12,901 nt of DNA from Bacillota bacterium (GTDB lineage Bacteria > Bacillota > Clostridia > Oscillospirales > QAMX01), in assembly GCA_029778935.1 (NCBI GenBank), contig JAKPBM010000387.1, forward strand, positions 1 to 12,901. The letters run 5' to 3'. This document shows, one piece after another, positions 1-6,398 of the stretch (the stretch's first letter is position 1; each line of letters opens with the position of its first letter). Below the pieces are notes generated by a model. It did no database searches, was not told the origin of the DNA, and saw nothing but the letters and a program-made list of their open reading frames with translations. A program made the position numbers and the translations under genes.

Positions 1-1
1 C

Positions 2-106
2 CGCCGGGGCATCGGCGAAGCCGTCATCATCGACGGGCGCATCAAGCATTCGATTCTGCTGGAGCTGTTTTCCGACACAGGCATCGGCACCCTGTTTCAC
101 CCGTAA
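2..106 (+). CDS. argB: Acetylglutamate kinase, C-terminal end (partial)
   Basis: This is the last 34 codons of a gene that begins before the window, ending in TAA at 104-106. The visible residues include [19 protein letters not shown], which matches the conserved C-terminus of N-acetylglutamate kinase (DGR-x-H-x-LLE-F-x-D-x-GIGT). The enzyme is cytoplasmic and phosphorylates N-acetylglutamate with ATP, the second step of arginine synthesis. In many bacteria it is the step inhibited by arginine. The stop lies 11 bp before argD, and the ribosome binding site of argD (AAAGGAG) overlaps the end of this gene, so the two are almost certainly co-transcribed. The identification rests on a short tail plus the argD-argF context. 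The catalytic part lies outside the window. Confidence 0.88.
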   Translation, partial: RRGIGEAVIIDGRIKHSILLELFSDTGIGTLFHP

Positions 107-117
107 AGGAGTCTGCC

Positions 118-1284
118 ATGAAAGCAAGCCAGATTATAAAACAGGACAACGCGTATATTCTCGGCACCTACGCCAGAAACCCCGTGGCCATCGTGTCCGG
201 CCAGGGGGCCAGGGCGCTGGATGCCGACGGGAAAGACTACATCGACTTTACCTCCGGCATCGGCGTCAACAGCCTGGGCTTTGCCCATCCCGCCTGGGTC
301 GCCGCCGTAAGCAAGCAGGCAGCAGCCCTTGCCCACATTTCCAACCTGTTTTACACCGGGCCCGCGGCGGAACTGGCCCAAAAACTTTGCGAAAAAACGG
401 GCCTATCGAAGGTGTTTTTCTGCAATTCGGGCACCGAGGCCAACGAATGCGCCATCAAGGCCGCTCGTAAGTATAGTTTCGATAAATACGGCAAAGGCCG
501 CAATCGGATTATGACGTTTTACGGCTCCTTCCACGGGCGTACCCTTGCGGCGCTCACTGCCACGGGGCAGGAGAAGTTCCACAAATACTTTGACCCCTTC
601 CCGGCGGGCTTCGTCTACGCCAAAGCGGAGAAGGAGGACTTCCTCCAAAAGGCGCAGAAAGACGTCTGCGCCGTCATGCTGGAAACGATACAGGGGGAAG
701 GGGGCGTGGTGCCCCTTGCGCCGGAGTTTTTGCAGTTTGTCGAAAGCTACTGCAAGGAAAACGACGTGCTGCTGATTCTGGATGAAGTGCAAACCGGTGT
801 GGGCCGTACGGGCGCGCTGTATTCCTACCAGGCCCTGGGCCTTTCGCCGGATATCGTCACCTCCGCCAAAGGCTTAGGCGGGGGCCTGCCCATAGGCGCG
901 GTGCTCTTTGCGGAAAAGTGCGCCGATAGCCTTGGCAAGGGCGACCACGGTTCGACGTTTGGCGGCAACCCCGTGGCCGCCGCCGGCGCTTTGGCCGTTT
1001 TGGAGCAGATGACGGACGAATTTCTGCGGGAAGTGGCCGAAAAAGGCGCGGTTTTAAGGGAAAAACTGCTGTCTATGCCGAAAGTAGTAGACGTATCCGG
1101 CAAAGGGCTGATGCTGGGCGTTACTTTGGACGGGCTGACGCCGGCCGAAGCGGTGGCCAAAGGCATTGAAAACGGCGTTTTGTGCCTTACGGCGGGGAAC
1201 AAATTAAGGCTCCTTCCGCCTCTTGCGATTTCCATGGAGGAGATTTCCGAAGGGGCGGAGCGGCTGGCCAAAGCGCTGGCGTAA
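118..1284 (+). CDS. argD: Acetylornithine aminotransferase
   Basis: A 388-residue PLP-dependent class III aminotransferase of normal family length. It transfers an amino group from glutamate to N-acetylglutamate-5-semialdehyde to give N-acetylornithine, the fourth step of arginine synthesis, in the cytoplasm. Visible signatures are the cofactor-phosphate motif NSGTEAN (residues 103-109), FHGRT (138-142), DEVQTG (222-227, Asp222 contacting the pyridine nitrogen) and the Schiff-base lysine Lys251 in SAKGLGGGLPIGA. The ATG at 118 follows AAAGGAG with good spacing. The gene sits between argB (11 bp gap) and argF (15 bp gap), which favours ArgD over the related ornithine or GABA aminotransferases. 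Some ArgD proteins also act on N-succinyl-diaminopimelate in lysine synthesis; that cannot be judged here. Confidence 0.96.
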   Translation: MKASQIIKQDNAYILGTYARNPVAIVSGQGARALDADGKDYIDFTSGIGVNSLGFAHPAWVAAVSKQAAALAHISNLFYTGPAAELAQKLCEKTGLSKVFFCNSGTEANECAIKAARKYSFDKYGKGRNRIMTFYGSFHGRTLAALTATGQEKFHKYFDPFPAGFVYAKAEKEDFLQKAQKDVCAVMLETIQGEGGVVPLAPEFLQFVESYCKENDVLLILDEVQTGVGRTGALYSYQALGLSPDIVTSAKGLGGGLPIGAVLFAEKCADSLGKGDHGSTFGGNPVAAAGALAVLEQMTDEFLREVAEKGAVLREKLLSMPKVVDVSGKGLMLGVTLDGLTPAEAVAKGIENGVLCLTAGNKLRLLPPLAISMEEISEGAERLAKALA

Positions 1285-1299
1285 GAAAGGAAGAACGGT

Positions 1300-2205
1300 A
1301 TGAAGCATTTTTTAAAGCTGTTGGACGTTTCTCCTAAGGAAATAGAAGAAATTCTGAACCTTGCCGACCAGTTGAAATACGAAAACAAGCACAACATCGC
1401 CCATCCGCACTTAAAAGGCAAGTCGGTGGGGCTGATTTTCCACAAGGCGTCCACGCGGACGCGGGTGTCCTTCCAGGTGGGCGTGTACCAGCTGGGCGGG
1501 CAGGCGGTGGTGTTAAACCCCGGCGAAACCCAGATGGACCGGGGCGAATCCATCGCCGACACGGCGCGCACCCTCTCCCGCTACTTTGACGGCGTCATGA
1601 TCCGCACCTTCGGGCAGCACATTGTGGAGGAGTTTGCCGCCGTGGGCAGCGTGCCCGTCATCAACGGGCTGACGGACTTCGAGCACCCCTGCCAGGTCAT
1701 GGCCGATTTGATGACGATCCGGGAAGTAAAGGGCACGCTGGAAGGGCTGAAGCTCTGCTACATCGGCGACGGCAACAACATGGCCAACTCGCTGATTGTG
1801 GGCGGGCTGAAAACGGGCATGAAAGTGTCCGTGGCGACGCCGAAAGACTACCGCCCCGCGCCGGAAATTCTGGATTTCGCACAGTCGTATTCGAGCTTTG
1901 AACTGTTGGAAAACCCGCTGGAAGCGGCGGCGGACGCGGACGTTTTGGTGACGGACGTGTGGGCGTCCATGGGCCAGGAAGGCGAAGCGGAAATCCGCCG
2001 CAAGGCCTTTGCCGGCTATCAGATCAACCGGGAAACCCTTTCGGCAGCCCGGGGCGACGCCATCGTGCTCCACTGCCTGCCGGCCCACAAGGGCGAGGAA
2101 ATCACCGAAGAGGTGTTCGAAGCCAACGCCCACGTAATCTTTGAAGAAGCGGAGAACCGCCTGCATGCGCAGAAAGCGATTATGACGCTGCTAATGCGCG
2201 GTTAA
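1300..2205 (+). CDS. argF: Ornithine carbamoyltransferase
   Basis: A 301-residue enzyme, typical length for the anabolic family. It condenses ornithine with carbamoyl phosphate to give citrulline, the sixth step of arginine synthesis, and probably works as a cytoplasmic trimer. The carbamoyl-phosphate loop STRTR is at residues 51-55, the HPCQ motif at 129-132, and the ornithine-binding HCLP motif at 258-261, followed by AHKGEEI. These separate it from aspartate carbamoyltransferase. The ATG at 1300 has AGAAAGGAAG upstream and lies 15 bp after argD. A hairpin terminator follows 20 bp after the stop, so argF ends the operon. The arginine-pathway neighbours support ArgF rather than the catabolic ArcB, since no arcA or arcC is seen. 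Any ArgR control would act upstream of the window. Confidence 0.96.
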   Translation: MKHFLKLLDVSPKEIEEILNLADQLKYENKHNIAHPHLKGKSVGLIFHKASTRTRVSFQVGVYQLGGQAVVLNPGETQMDRGESIADTARTLSRYFDGVMIRTFGQHIVEEFAAVGSVPVINGLTDFEHPCQVMADLMTIREVKGTLEGLKLCYIGDGNNMANSLIVGGLKTGMKVSVATPKDYRPAPEILDFAQSYSSFELLENPLEAAADADVLVTDVWASMGQEGEAEIRRKAFAGYQINRETLSAARGDAIVLHCLPAHKGEEITEEVFEANAHVIFEEAENRLHAQKAIMTLLMRG

Positions 2206-2225
2206 CCATATTGTCTCCCCCCACT

Positions 2226-2254
2226 TGGCCGCAGCAATGCGGCCATCTTTTTTT
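2226..2254 (+). terminator. Rho-independent terminator of the arg operon
   Basis: TGGCCGCA (2226-2233) pairs perfectly with TGCGGCCA (2238-2245) around a GCAA tetraloop, followed by a U-rich tail (TCTTTTTTT). It lies 20 bp after the argF stop. Confidence 0.92.
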
Positions 2255-2280
2255 GCAAAAAAGAAAAACCGCGTTATAAT
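2253..2280 (+). promoter_or_regulatory. Sigma-A-like promoter downstream of the arg terminator
   Basis: A TTGCAA -35 box (2253-2258) and a perfect TATAAT -10 box (2275-2280) are separated by 16 bp. The -35 overlaps the T tract of the arg terminator. Transcription would start near 2287 and drive the remnant at 2335 and perhaps the small membrane protein at 2816. Confidence 0.6.
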
Positions 2281-2334
2281 ATAATAGGAATGCAGACGTA
2301 TAGCCGTTATGCTTGCTGTCTGGAGGTGCCGGCG

Positions 2335-2462
2335 ATGCGCAAAAATGGCGTTCGGTTAGGATAGCCGCGGCGCTGCTGCTTGTTGCGGTGTTGATAGGCT
2401 GGGTTCTATTTTTCGTTTTGCCTGGCTACATGCCGGGCACCTATATAAGCTGCCTGGGGTGA
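2335..2462 (+). pseudogene. Frameshifted small membrane peptide (remnant)
   Basis: An ATG at 2335 has a good ribosome binding site (TGGAGG at 2321-2326) but reads only nine codons before TAG at 2362. In the -1 frame after the five-A run (2341-2345) the reading continues with basic residues and then a strongly hydrophobic stretch (IAAALLLVAVLIGWVLFFVL), ending at TGA 2460-2462. One extra A in the run would join them into a 42-residue peptide: MRKKWRSVR followed by a membrane segment. I therefore read it as a gene broken by a one-base deletion, perhaps truncated further downstream. It could also be a sequencing error or programmed -1 slippage on the A run. I do not recognise the family. The hydrophobic segment resembles the N-terminus of the membrane protein at 2816 only in general character. 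Confidence 0.4.
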
Positions 2463-2815
2463 CGCGCGCCCGTCAGGCAGCAAGTGCGGCGTTTTGCAAC
2501 CGGCGGGGAGCGAGTTGTGAATGCGCCGGGGAATACGGCGTGGCCCTTCCGTACCGGTGAAGGCTGTTTGTCCGGGTTTTCTCGGGTTCAACGGCGGCAG
2601 AGGCAATTTTGGGGTGAAAATGGCAGCACTTTGCCGGTCAAAGTCTGGGAATTCCGCAAGGCCGCTCCCAACGCGCCGGAGCGGGCAGCAAAGCGCAGGC
2701 GGCAAACGTGTTTCATCGCCCCAATTAGCCGGGAACAGGCAGGGCAAAAAGCTATATAGTGAACGGAAAAGCCGGCGGCGGTTTTCAACACAAACAGGGG
2801 AAACGAGGTGGCGTT
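2463..2815 (+). other. About 350 bp with no recognisable gene
   Basis: The stretch between the frameshifted remnant and the small membrane protein is open in one plus frame (the same frame as the remnant) from 2463 to about 2758. The translation is arginine- and glutamine-rich, lacks hydrophobic core patterning, and its only start (GTG 2484) has no convincing ribosome binding site. It may be the eroded remainder of the gene that began at 2335. No terminator, RNA gene or repeat was seen. Confidence 0.4.
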
Positions 2816-3157
2816 GTGAAGCGTTGGCAGAAGCGCTTATGCATCGTGGCAGGCGTGTTTGTCCTGCTGTGTGTCCTCGGATTCTTGCTTCTAAGCCGCT
2901 ATAACATTATTATTACTGTTGGAACCGGTTTTCTGGTAAACGGCCAATATTATATGCTGGATGACGTTGGCCCGATACGGCTGCATTACAGAGGGCGCGC
3001 AAACTACCGGTCGGGCGCCAGGATTCTGGTTGTCCACAACGGGGTGAGGCTGTCGTATCCCGGGCAGACAGACGCGTTTCTTATCCTGCGGCTCAAAAAG
3101 GGATCATTGGCGGATCTTCCGCCCGAAATCATCGAGGAATTTCACGTAGTAGAGTAA
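2816..3157 (+). CDS. Small single-pass membrane protein, unknown function
   Basis: A 113-residue protein starting at GTG 2816, chosen because a GAGGTGG ribosome binding site lies about 7 bp upstream and because it gives a classic anchor: basic MKRWQKR, then a hydrophobic segment at about residues 8-28. The longer reading from TTG 2759 adds a polar glycine-rich leader without a binding site and was rejected. The remaining 85 residues are polar, probably outside the membrane, and beta-rich in appearance, with NGQYYMLDDVG, a basic YRGRANYRSGARI patch and an acidic C-terminus. No lipobox follows the hydrophobic segment, so it is more likely an uncleaved anchor than a lipoprotein. I do not recognise the family. 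It is a lone gene, 200 bp before the bPH2 operon and on the same strand. Confidence 0.7.
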   Translation: MKRWQKRLCIVAGVFVLLCVLGFLLLSRYNIIITVGTGFLVNGQYYMLDDVGPIRLHYRGRANYRSGARILVVHNGVRLSYPGQTDAFLILRLKKGSLADLPPEIIEEFHVVE

Positions 3158-3357
3158 GCAAACGCCCCGCCAGCTTTCTGTGTTTGCTGCAGCGGTATCA
3201 ATTTTTACTTGTTTTCCCATACTAAAAGGGAGTTTTGCGCTTTCCGGGTTTTTAAATCGTTTGGAAGCGTTCCGGCGCCGTTTTGCGGGCGCTCTTAACC
3301 TTGCCAACCTAACTGCCCAACTTTCCGGGCAACTACCACCAAAGGAGGAAGCAAAAG

Positions 3358-3795
3358 TTGCGTCCGTCGGCCAAAAAAGGGCTTTTAGTGTGGCAGATTC
3401 GGCTGGTTTCTGCCGCATTTGTTCTTTTGCTTTTCTCTTTGGAGCTGTTGCGGGAAATCCCGCTGTACGGCGCGGTTTTAGGCGGGCTGACGCTGCTCGT
3501 TCTTGCCGTGTTCGGCCTGTTTTACTTTCCTGCCTATTATAAACGCTATCATTTCGAACTGCGCGGGGACACGATTCTGCTTCGCTCGGGCGTTCTGGTG
3601 CGGCGGGTAACGGTGCTCCCCTATGAGCGCATGATTATGGTCACGAAAATCGAAACGCCGCTGATGGCGGCGTTCGGCATCTGCTCGGCTGTGGTGACGC
3701 TGCCCGGGGGCAGGCTGCTGATTTCCACTCTGCTCACATCGGAAGCGGACAGGCTTACGTCCCTTGCGGGGGAGGCGCGGCATGAAACAGTCTGA
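3358..3795 (+). CDS. bPH2-domain membrane protein, YdbS-like
   Basis: A 145-residue protein starting at TTG 3358, placed by an ideal AAAGGAGGA site (3341-3349). Two hydrophobic segments (about residues 10-31 and 36-60) form a hairpin membrane anchor. A bacterial PH-like domain (bPH2, the old DUF304) follows, seen in the pattern YHFELRGDTILLRSGVLVRRVTVLPYERM and the later GG-containing strand. The family's molecular role is unsettled. In Bacillus subtilis the ydbS-ydbT pair belongs to the sigma-W envelope-stress regulon and has been linked to resistance to antimicrobial compounds from related bacilli. The size and the overlap with the following gene match that pair (159 and 493 residues in B. 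subtilis). The name is given by analogy, and an envelope-protection role is inference. Confidence 0.85.
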   Translation: MRPSAKKGLLVWQIRLVSAAFVLLLFSLELLREIPLYGAVLGGLTLLVLAVFGLFYFPAYYKRYHFELRGDTILLRSGVLVRRVTVLPYERMIMVTKIETPLMAAFGICSAVVTLPGGRLLISTLLTSEADRLTSLAGEARHETV

Positions 3796-5239
3796 AACCT
3801 TGCACCTGCACGGCCTGGACGTGTTTTACGACATCTCCCAATACTGGGCGCTGCTGTTAATCCCCCTCATCCGCGGTCTGTCAAGGCTGGGCGACGGGTT
3901 CCGCGCGTGGTTTAGCGGGCTGTGGCTGGACCTTGCGGCCGTGGGGCTGATGCTGCTGCTGGGGTTCTGGCGGTGGCTCAAGGGGCGGCTGTACCTGACC
4001 CCCGGCCGGCTTTCCTACACCCGGGGGCTGTTTTTCCGCAAGGAAAGCATCTACCGCTCGGCCCATCTGGCCACACTCAGGGTCAAGCAGCCCTTATTGC
4101 TGCGGTTTGTGCGGGCCGTCGTCGTAACGCCCGTGCCTATAGGGCCTATCGGGCGGGAAAAGCGGCCTATGTTTGTTTCTATCCGAAACGCGGTGAAAAT
4201 CCAGAACGCTTTGCTGCCCGCCAAAGGCGACGTCTGGGGCAGCTACCGGCCGGTAACCCGAGAAGTGGCGTTTTTCACGGCGCTGCACTCCAAAGCCGGC
4301 ACAGGGCTGGCCGTTTTGTCCGTGTTTCTTTCCAGCGCGGGCAAACTATTAGGCCGGAACTTTCAGGCTGAGCTGTACGGCGCGCTGGCGAAAACGGCCC
4401 GCTTCTTTGCGGACAAGCTGCCGCCGTCGCTCATTCTGGCCGGGGGCATCTACCTGATTGGCTACTTCTTTTCCTTTATAAAGGGAATGCTGGAATACCA
4501 CCGCTTTACCGTCACCCGCTACAAAGACCTGTTCTGGATTACCGGCGGGCTGTTCCCCAGGTACACCTACGCCATCTTCAAGCGGCGCATCAGCTCGGTA
4601 GCTGTCCGTACCCGGCTCACCACCTACTGGATGGGGCGATTCAGCCTGCTGATTGGCGTGTCCGGCTACGGCGAAAAGACGTTTCTGCCCGTGCTCGCCC
4701 CCTTTACAAAGGGCAAAACGCTGTTTCAGCTATTGCGCAAGCTGGCTCCCGAGTGCCCGCCGCTGCATTGCCAGGTGAAAACGAAGAAGAAGGAGGCCTG
4801 GTGGGGCTTTCTGCGCTGGCCGATTCTGTTTTCCGCGGGGCTTTTGGTCCTTATGACTGCCGTTTTCCTCCTGCTTCCCGACCTTTGGCAGCTGACGCTG
4901 CTTTGGGGCGGCATGGGGCTGGCCTGGTGTGTCTGGCTGGCCGTCAACGCCGTGTACGCCATGTCCCGCACGGGAATCGGCGCCACGGACGAGGGGCTAA
5001 TACTCATGTACGGCAAGAAGCGGGCGCTGTACCGGGTGTATCTGCCCTACGACCAGGTGATACGGTACAGCCTGCTGCAAAGCCCGGGGCAGGCCAAGCG
5101 GGGCCTTTGCACCGTCCGGGTCTGGGAGCGGGGCAGCGGCCGCAAGCACACGGTCTACGGTTTGGCGGTGGAGGAAGTGCAGAAGCTGGGCCTGTCCGCC
5201 AGAGTCAACGAATACTACAAGAAAAACCGGCCGAAATAA
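3782..5239 (+). CDS. Triple bPH2-domain membrane protein, YdbT-like
   Basis: A 485-residue protein. The ATG at 3782 overlaps the preceding gene by 14 bp and is preceded by GGGGGAGG; an in-frame TTG at 3764 lacks a good site. Three PH-like repeats alternate with membrane segments: repeat 1 at about residues 70-140 (YLTPGRLSYTRGLFFRKESI), repeat 2 at about 240-315 (HRFTVTRYKDLFWITGGLF), repeat 3 at about 398-470 (GIGATDEGLILMYGKKRALY). Hydrophobic pairs lie near 20-33 and 47-64, 172-184 and 217-236, and 345-365 and 371-393. This is the architecture and near the length of B. subtilis YdbT (493 residues). Overlap with the YdbS-like gene suggests translational coupling and a membrane complex. A hairpin terminator contains the stop codon in its loop. 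The biochemical role of the family is unknown; envelope stress defence is a plausible guess. Confidence 0.86.
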   Translation: MKQSETLHLHGLDVFYDISQYWALLLIPLIRGLSRLGDGFRAWFSGLWLDLAAVGLMLLLGFWRWLKGRLYLTPGRLSYTRGLFFRKESIYRSAHLATLRVKQPLLLRFVRAVVVTPVPIGPIGREKRPMFVSIRNAVKIQNALLPAKGDVWGSYRPVTREVAFFTALHSKAGTGLAVLSVFLSSAGKLLGRNFQAELYGALAKTARFFADKLPPSLILAGGIYLIGYFFSFIKGMLEYHRFTVTRYKDLFWITGGLFPRYTYAIFKRRISSVAVRTRLTTYWMGRFSLLIGVSGYGEKTFLPVLAPFTKGKTLFQLLRKLAPECPPLHCQVKTKKKEAWWGFLRWPILFSAGLLVLMTAVFLLLPDLWQLTLLWGGMGLAWCVWLAVNAVYAMSRTGIGATDEGLILMYGKKRALYRVYLPYDQVIRYSLLQSPGQAKRGLCTVRVWERGSGRKHTVYGLAVEEVQKLGLSARVNEYYKKNRPK

Positions 5240-5251
5240 TCGGCCGGTTTT
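5223..5251. terminator. Bidirectional terminator between the ydbT-like gene and ldhA
   Basis: AAAACCGGCCG (5223-5233) pairs perfectly over 11 bp with CGGCCGGTTTT (5241-5251). The 7-nt loop holds the TAA of the ydbT-like gene. On the plus strand the tail is TTTTGGTTTT. On the minus strand the stem begins 5 bp after the ldhA stop and ends in TTTTTCTT. It serves both convergent genes. Confidence 0.88.
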
Positions 5252-5255
5252 GGTT

Positions 5256-6284
5256 TTAAAAGCAGCGGGAATTTTCGGATTTTTTGCACGTGCCGGATGA
5301 GCAGCGGTAGCAGATTTCGTTGGGCAGCGGGCCGCCTTTGAAGTACGCCCACAAATTGTCCAGGGTGGTGGCGGCGATGGCGCTCATGGCTTCTTGGGTG
5401 AAAAAGGCCTGATGGGACGTCAGGATTACGTTGGGCATGGAGATGAGGGCGGCCAGGCGGTCGTCCCGCAGGATTTTGTTGGAGTAGTCTTCGTAGAAGA
5501 AGTCGGACTCTTCCTCGTACACATCCAGGCCGGCGCCGCCGATTTTGCCGGATTTCAGGCCGTTCATCAGGGCCTGGCTGTCAATCAGCGAGCCGCGGGA
5601 CGTGTTGATGAGATAGACGCCGTCTTTCATTTTGGCGATGGAGTCTTCATTTATAATATGGTAGGTGTCCTTGGTCAGCGGGCAGTGCAGGGAAATCACG
5701 TCGGAAACGCGGCAGAGTTCGTCCACGGAGACGTATTCAAAGGGGGCGTTTGCCACGGGGAACGGGTCGTAAGCCACTACGCGCATGCCGAAACCCTTGC
5801 AGATGTCGGCGAACACCCGCCCGATGCGGCCGGTGCCGATGATGCCGATGGTTTTGCCGTGCAGGTCCATGCCCATTAAGCCGTCCAGGCTGAAGTTATG
5901 CTCCCGGGTGCGGTTGTAGGCCCGGTGGAGCTTGCGGTTTAAGGCCAGAAGCAGGCCCATGGCGTGCTCCGCCACGGCGTAGGGGGAGTAGGCCGGCACG
6001 TGGACCACGTGGACGCGGCCGTAGGCGCTTTTGATGTCCACGTTGTTGTAGCCCGCGCAGCGCATGGCCACAATGGAGATGCCCAGCTCTACCAGCTTGT
6101 CGAGGACTTCCGCGCCGATATCGTCGTTGACGAAGGCGCAGACGGCGTCCGCCCCTTTGGCCAGGGACACAGTGTCGGCGTTCAGCTTGCTTTCAAAGTA
6201 GCGGATGTGGAACCGGTTGTTGTTGACTTTGTCAAAGTATTCGCGGTCGTAGCGCTTGGCGTCGTAAAAGGCAATGGTTTTCAT
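5256..6284 (-). CDS. ldhA: D-lactate dehydrogenase, NAD-dependent, LdhA type
   Basis: A 342-residue D-2-hydroxyacid dehydrogenase, cytoplasmic, expected to reduce pyruvate to D-lactate and reoxidise NADH in fermentation. The start at 6284 has AAAGGAAGGG upstream; an in-frame ATG 36 codons earlier would run back through the uraA terminator and was rejected. The Rossmann motif GTGRIG is at residues 150-155. Arg230, Glu259 and His291 keep the spacing of E. coli LdhA Arg235, Glu264 and His296, and the FFYEDYSN and SHQAFFTQEA stretches are very close to that enzyme. The last 18 residues are unusual: Cys325, Cys328, Cys333 and Cys341 in a basic tail where E. coli LdhA ends plainly. Related (R)-2-hydroxyacid enzymes such as FldH remain possible. 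A promoter lies just upstream, and a shared terminator follows the stop. Confidence 0.92.
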   Translation of the reverse strand: MKTIAFYDAKRYDREYFDKVNNNRFHIRYFESKLNADTVSLAKGADAVCAFVNDDIGAEVLDKLVELGISIVAMRCAGYNNVDIKSAYGRVHVVHVPAYSPYAVAEHAMGLLLALNRKLHRAYNRTREHNFSLDGLMGMDLHGKTIGIIGTGRIGRVFADICKGFGMRVVAYDPFPVANAPFEYVSVDELCRVSDVISLHCPLTKDTYHIINEDSIAKMKDGVYLINTSRGSLIDSQALMNGLKSGKIGGAGLDVYEEESDFFYEDYSNKILRDDRLAALISMPNVILTSHQAFFTQEAMSAIAATTLDNLWAYFKGGPLPNEICYRCSSGTCKKSENSRCF

Positions 6285-6324
6285 TTTGATCCCTTCCTTT
6301 ACAAGGGAGTAGGTATCCCCGCTT

Positions 6325-6330
6325 ATTATA
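6325..6330 (-). promoter_or_regulatory. Extended -10 promoter of ldhA
   Basis: On the minus strand TGTTATAAT gives a TATAAT -10 box (6330 to 6325) with an extended TGn. The -35 region falls in the T tract of the uraA terminator and is poor (TGTTTT at about 17 bp). The start would be near 6318, giving a leader of about 33 nt. Confidence 0.6.
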
Positions 6331-6339
6331 ACATAATTT

Positions 6340-6382
6340 CCAAAAGAAAAACATCGGCCCCCGAAATCGAGAGCCGATGTTT
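6340..6382 (-). terminator. Rho-independent terminator of uraA
   Basis: On the minus strand AAACATCGGC (6382 to 6373) pairs over 10 bp with GCCGATGTTT (6358 to 6349) around a 14-nt loop, followed by TTCTTTT. It begins 16 bp after the uraA stop and separates uraA from ldhA. Confidence 0.87.
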
Positions 6383-6398
6383 GCGTTTTCATTTAAAT

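Noticed and set aside
2335..2364. Programmed -1 frameshifting at the five-A run
   Set aside because: The run is short, not a canonical A-AAA-AAG heptamer, and no stimulatory stem or upstream Shine-Dalgarno for slippage was evident. Decay or sequencing error is simpler.
3157..3188. AGCAAAC...GTTTGCT hairpin after the small membrane gene as a terminator
   Set aside because: The stem is only 7 bp with an 18-nt loop and no T tract follows.
3180..3542. A 120-codon open frame overlapping the start of the ydbS-like gene
   Set aside because: It has no binding site, reads through another frame of the bPH2 gene, and lacks domain-like patterning.
6285..6392. A 36-residue N-terminal extension of LdhA
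   Set aside because: It would be translated through the uraA terminator and the ldhA -10 box; the internal ATG at 6284 has a proper binding site and matches the family N-terminus.
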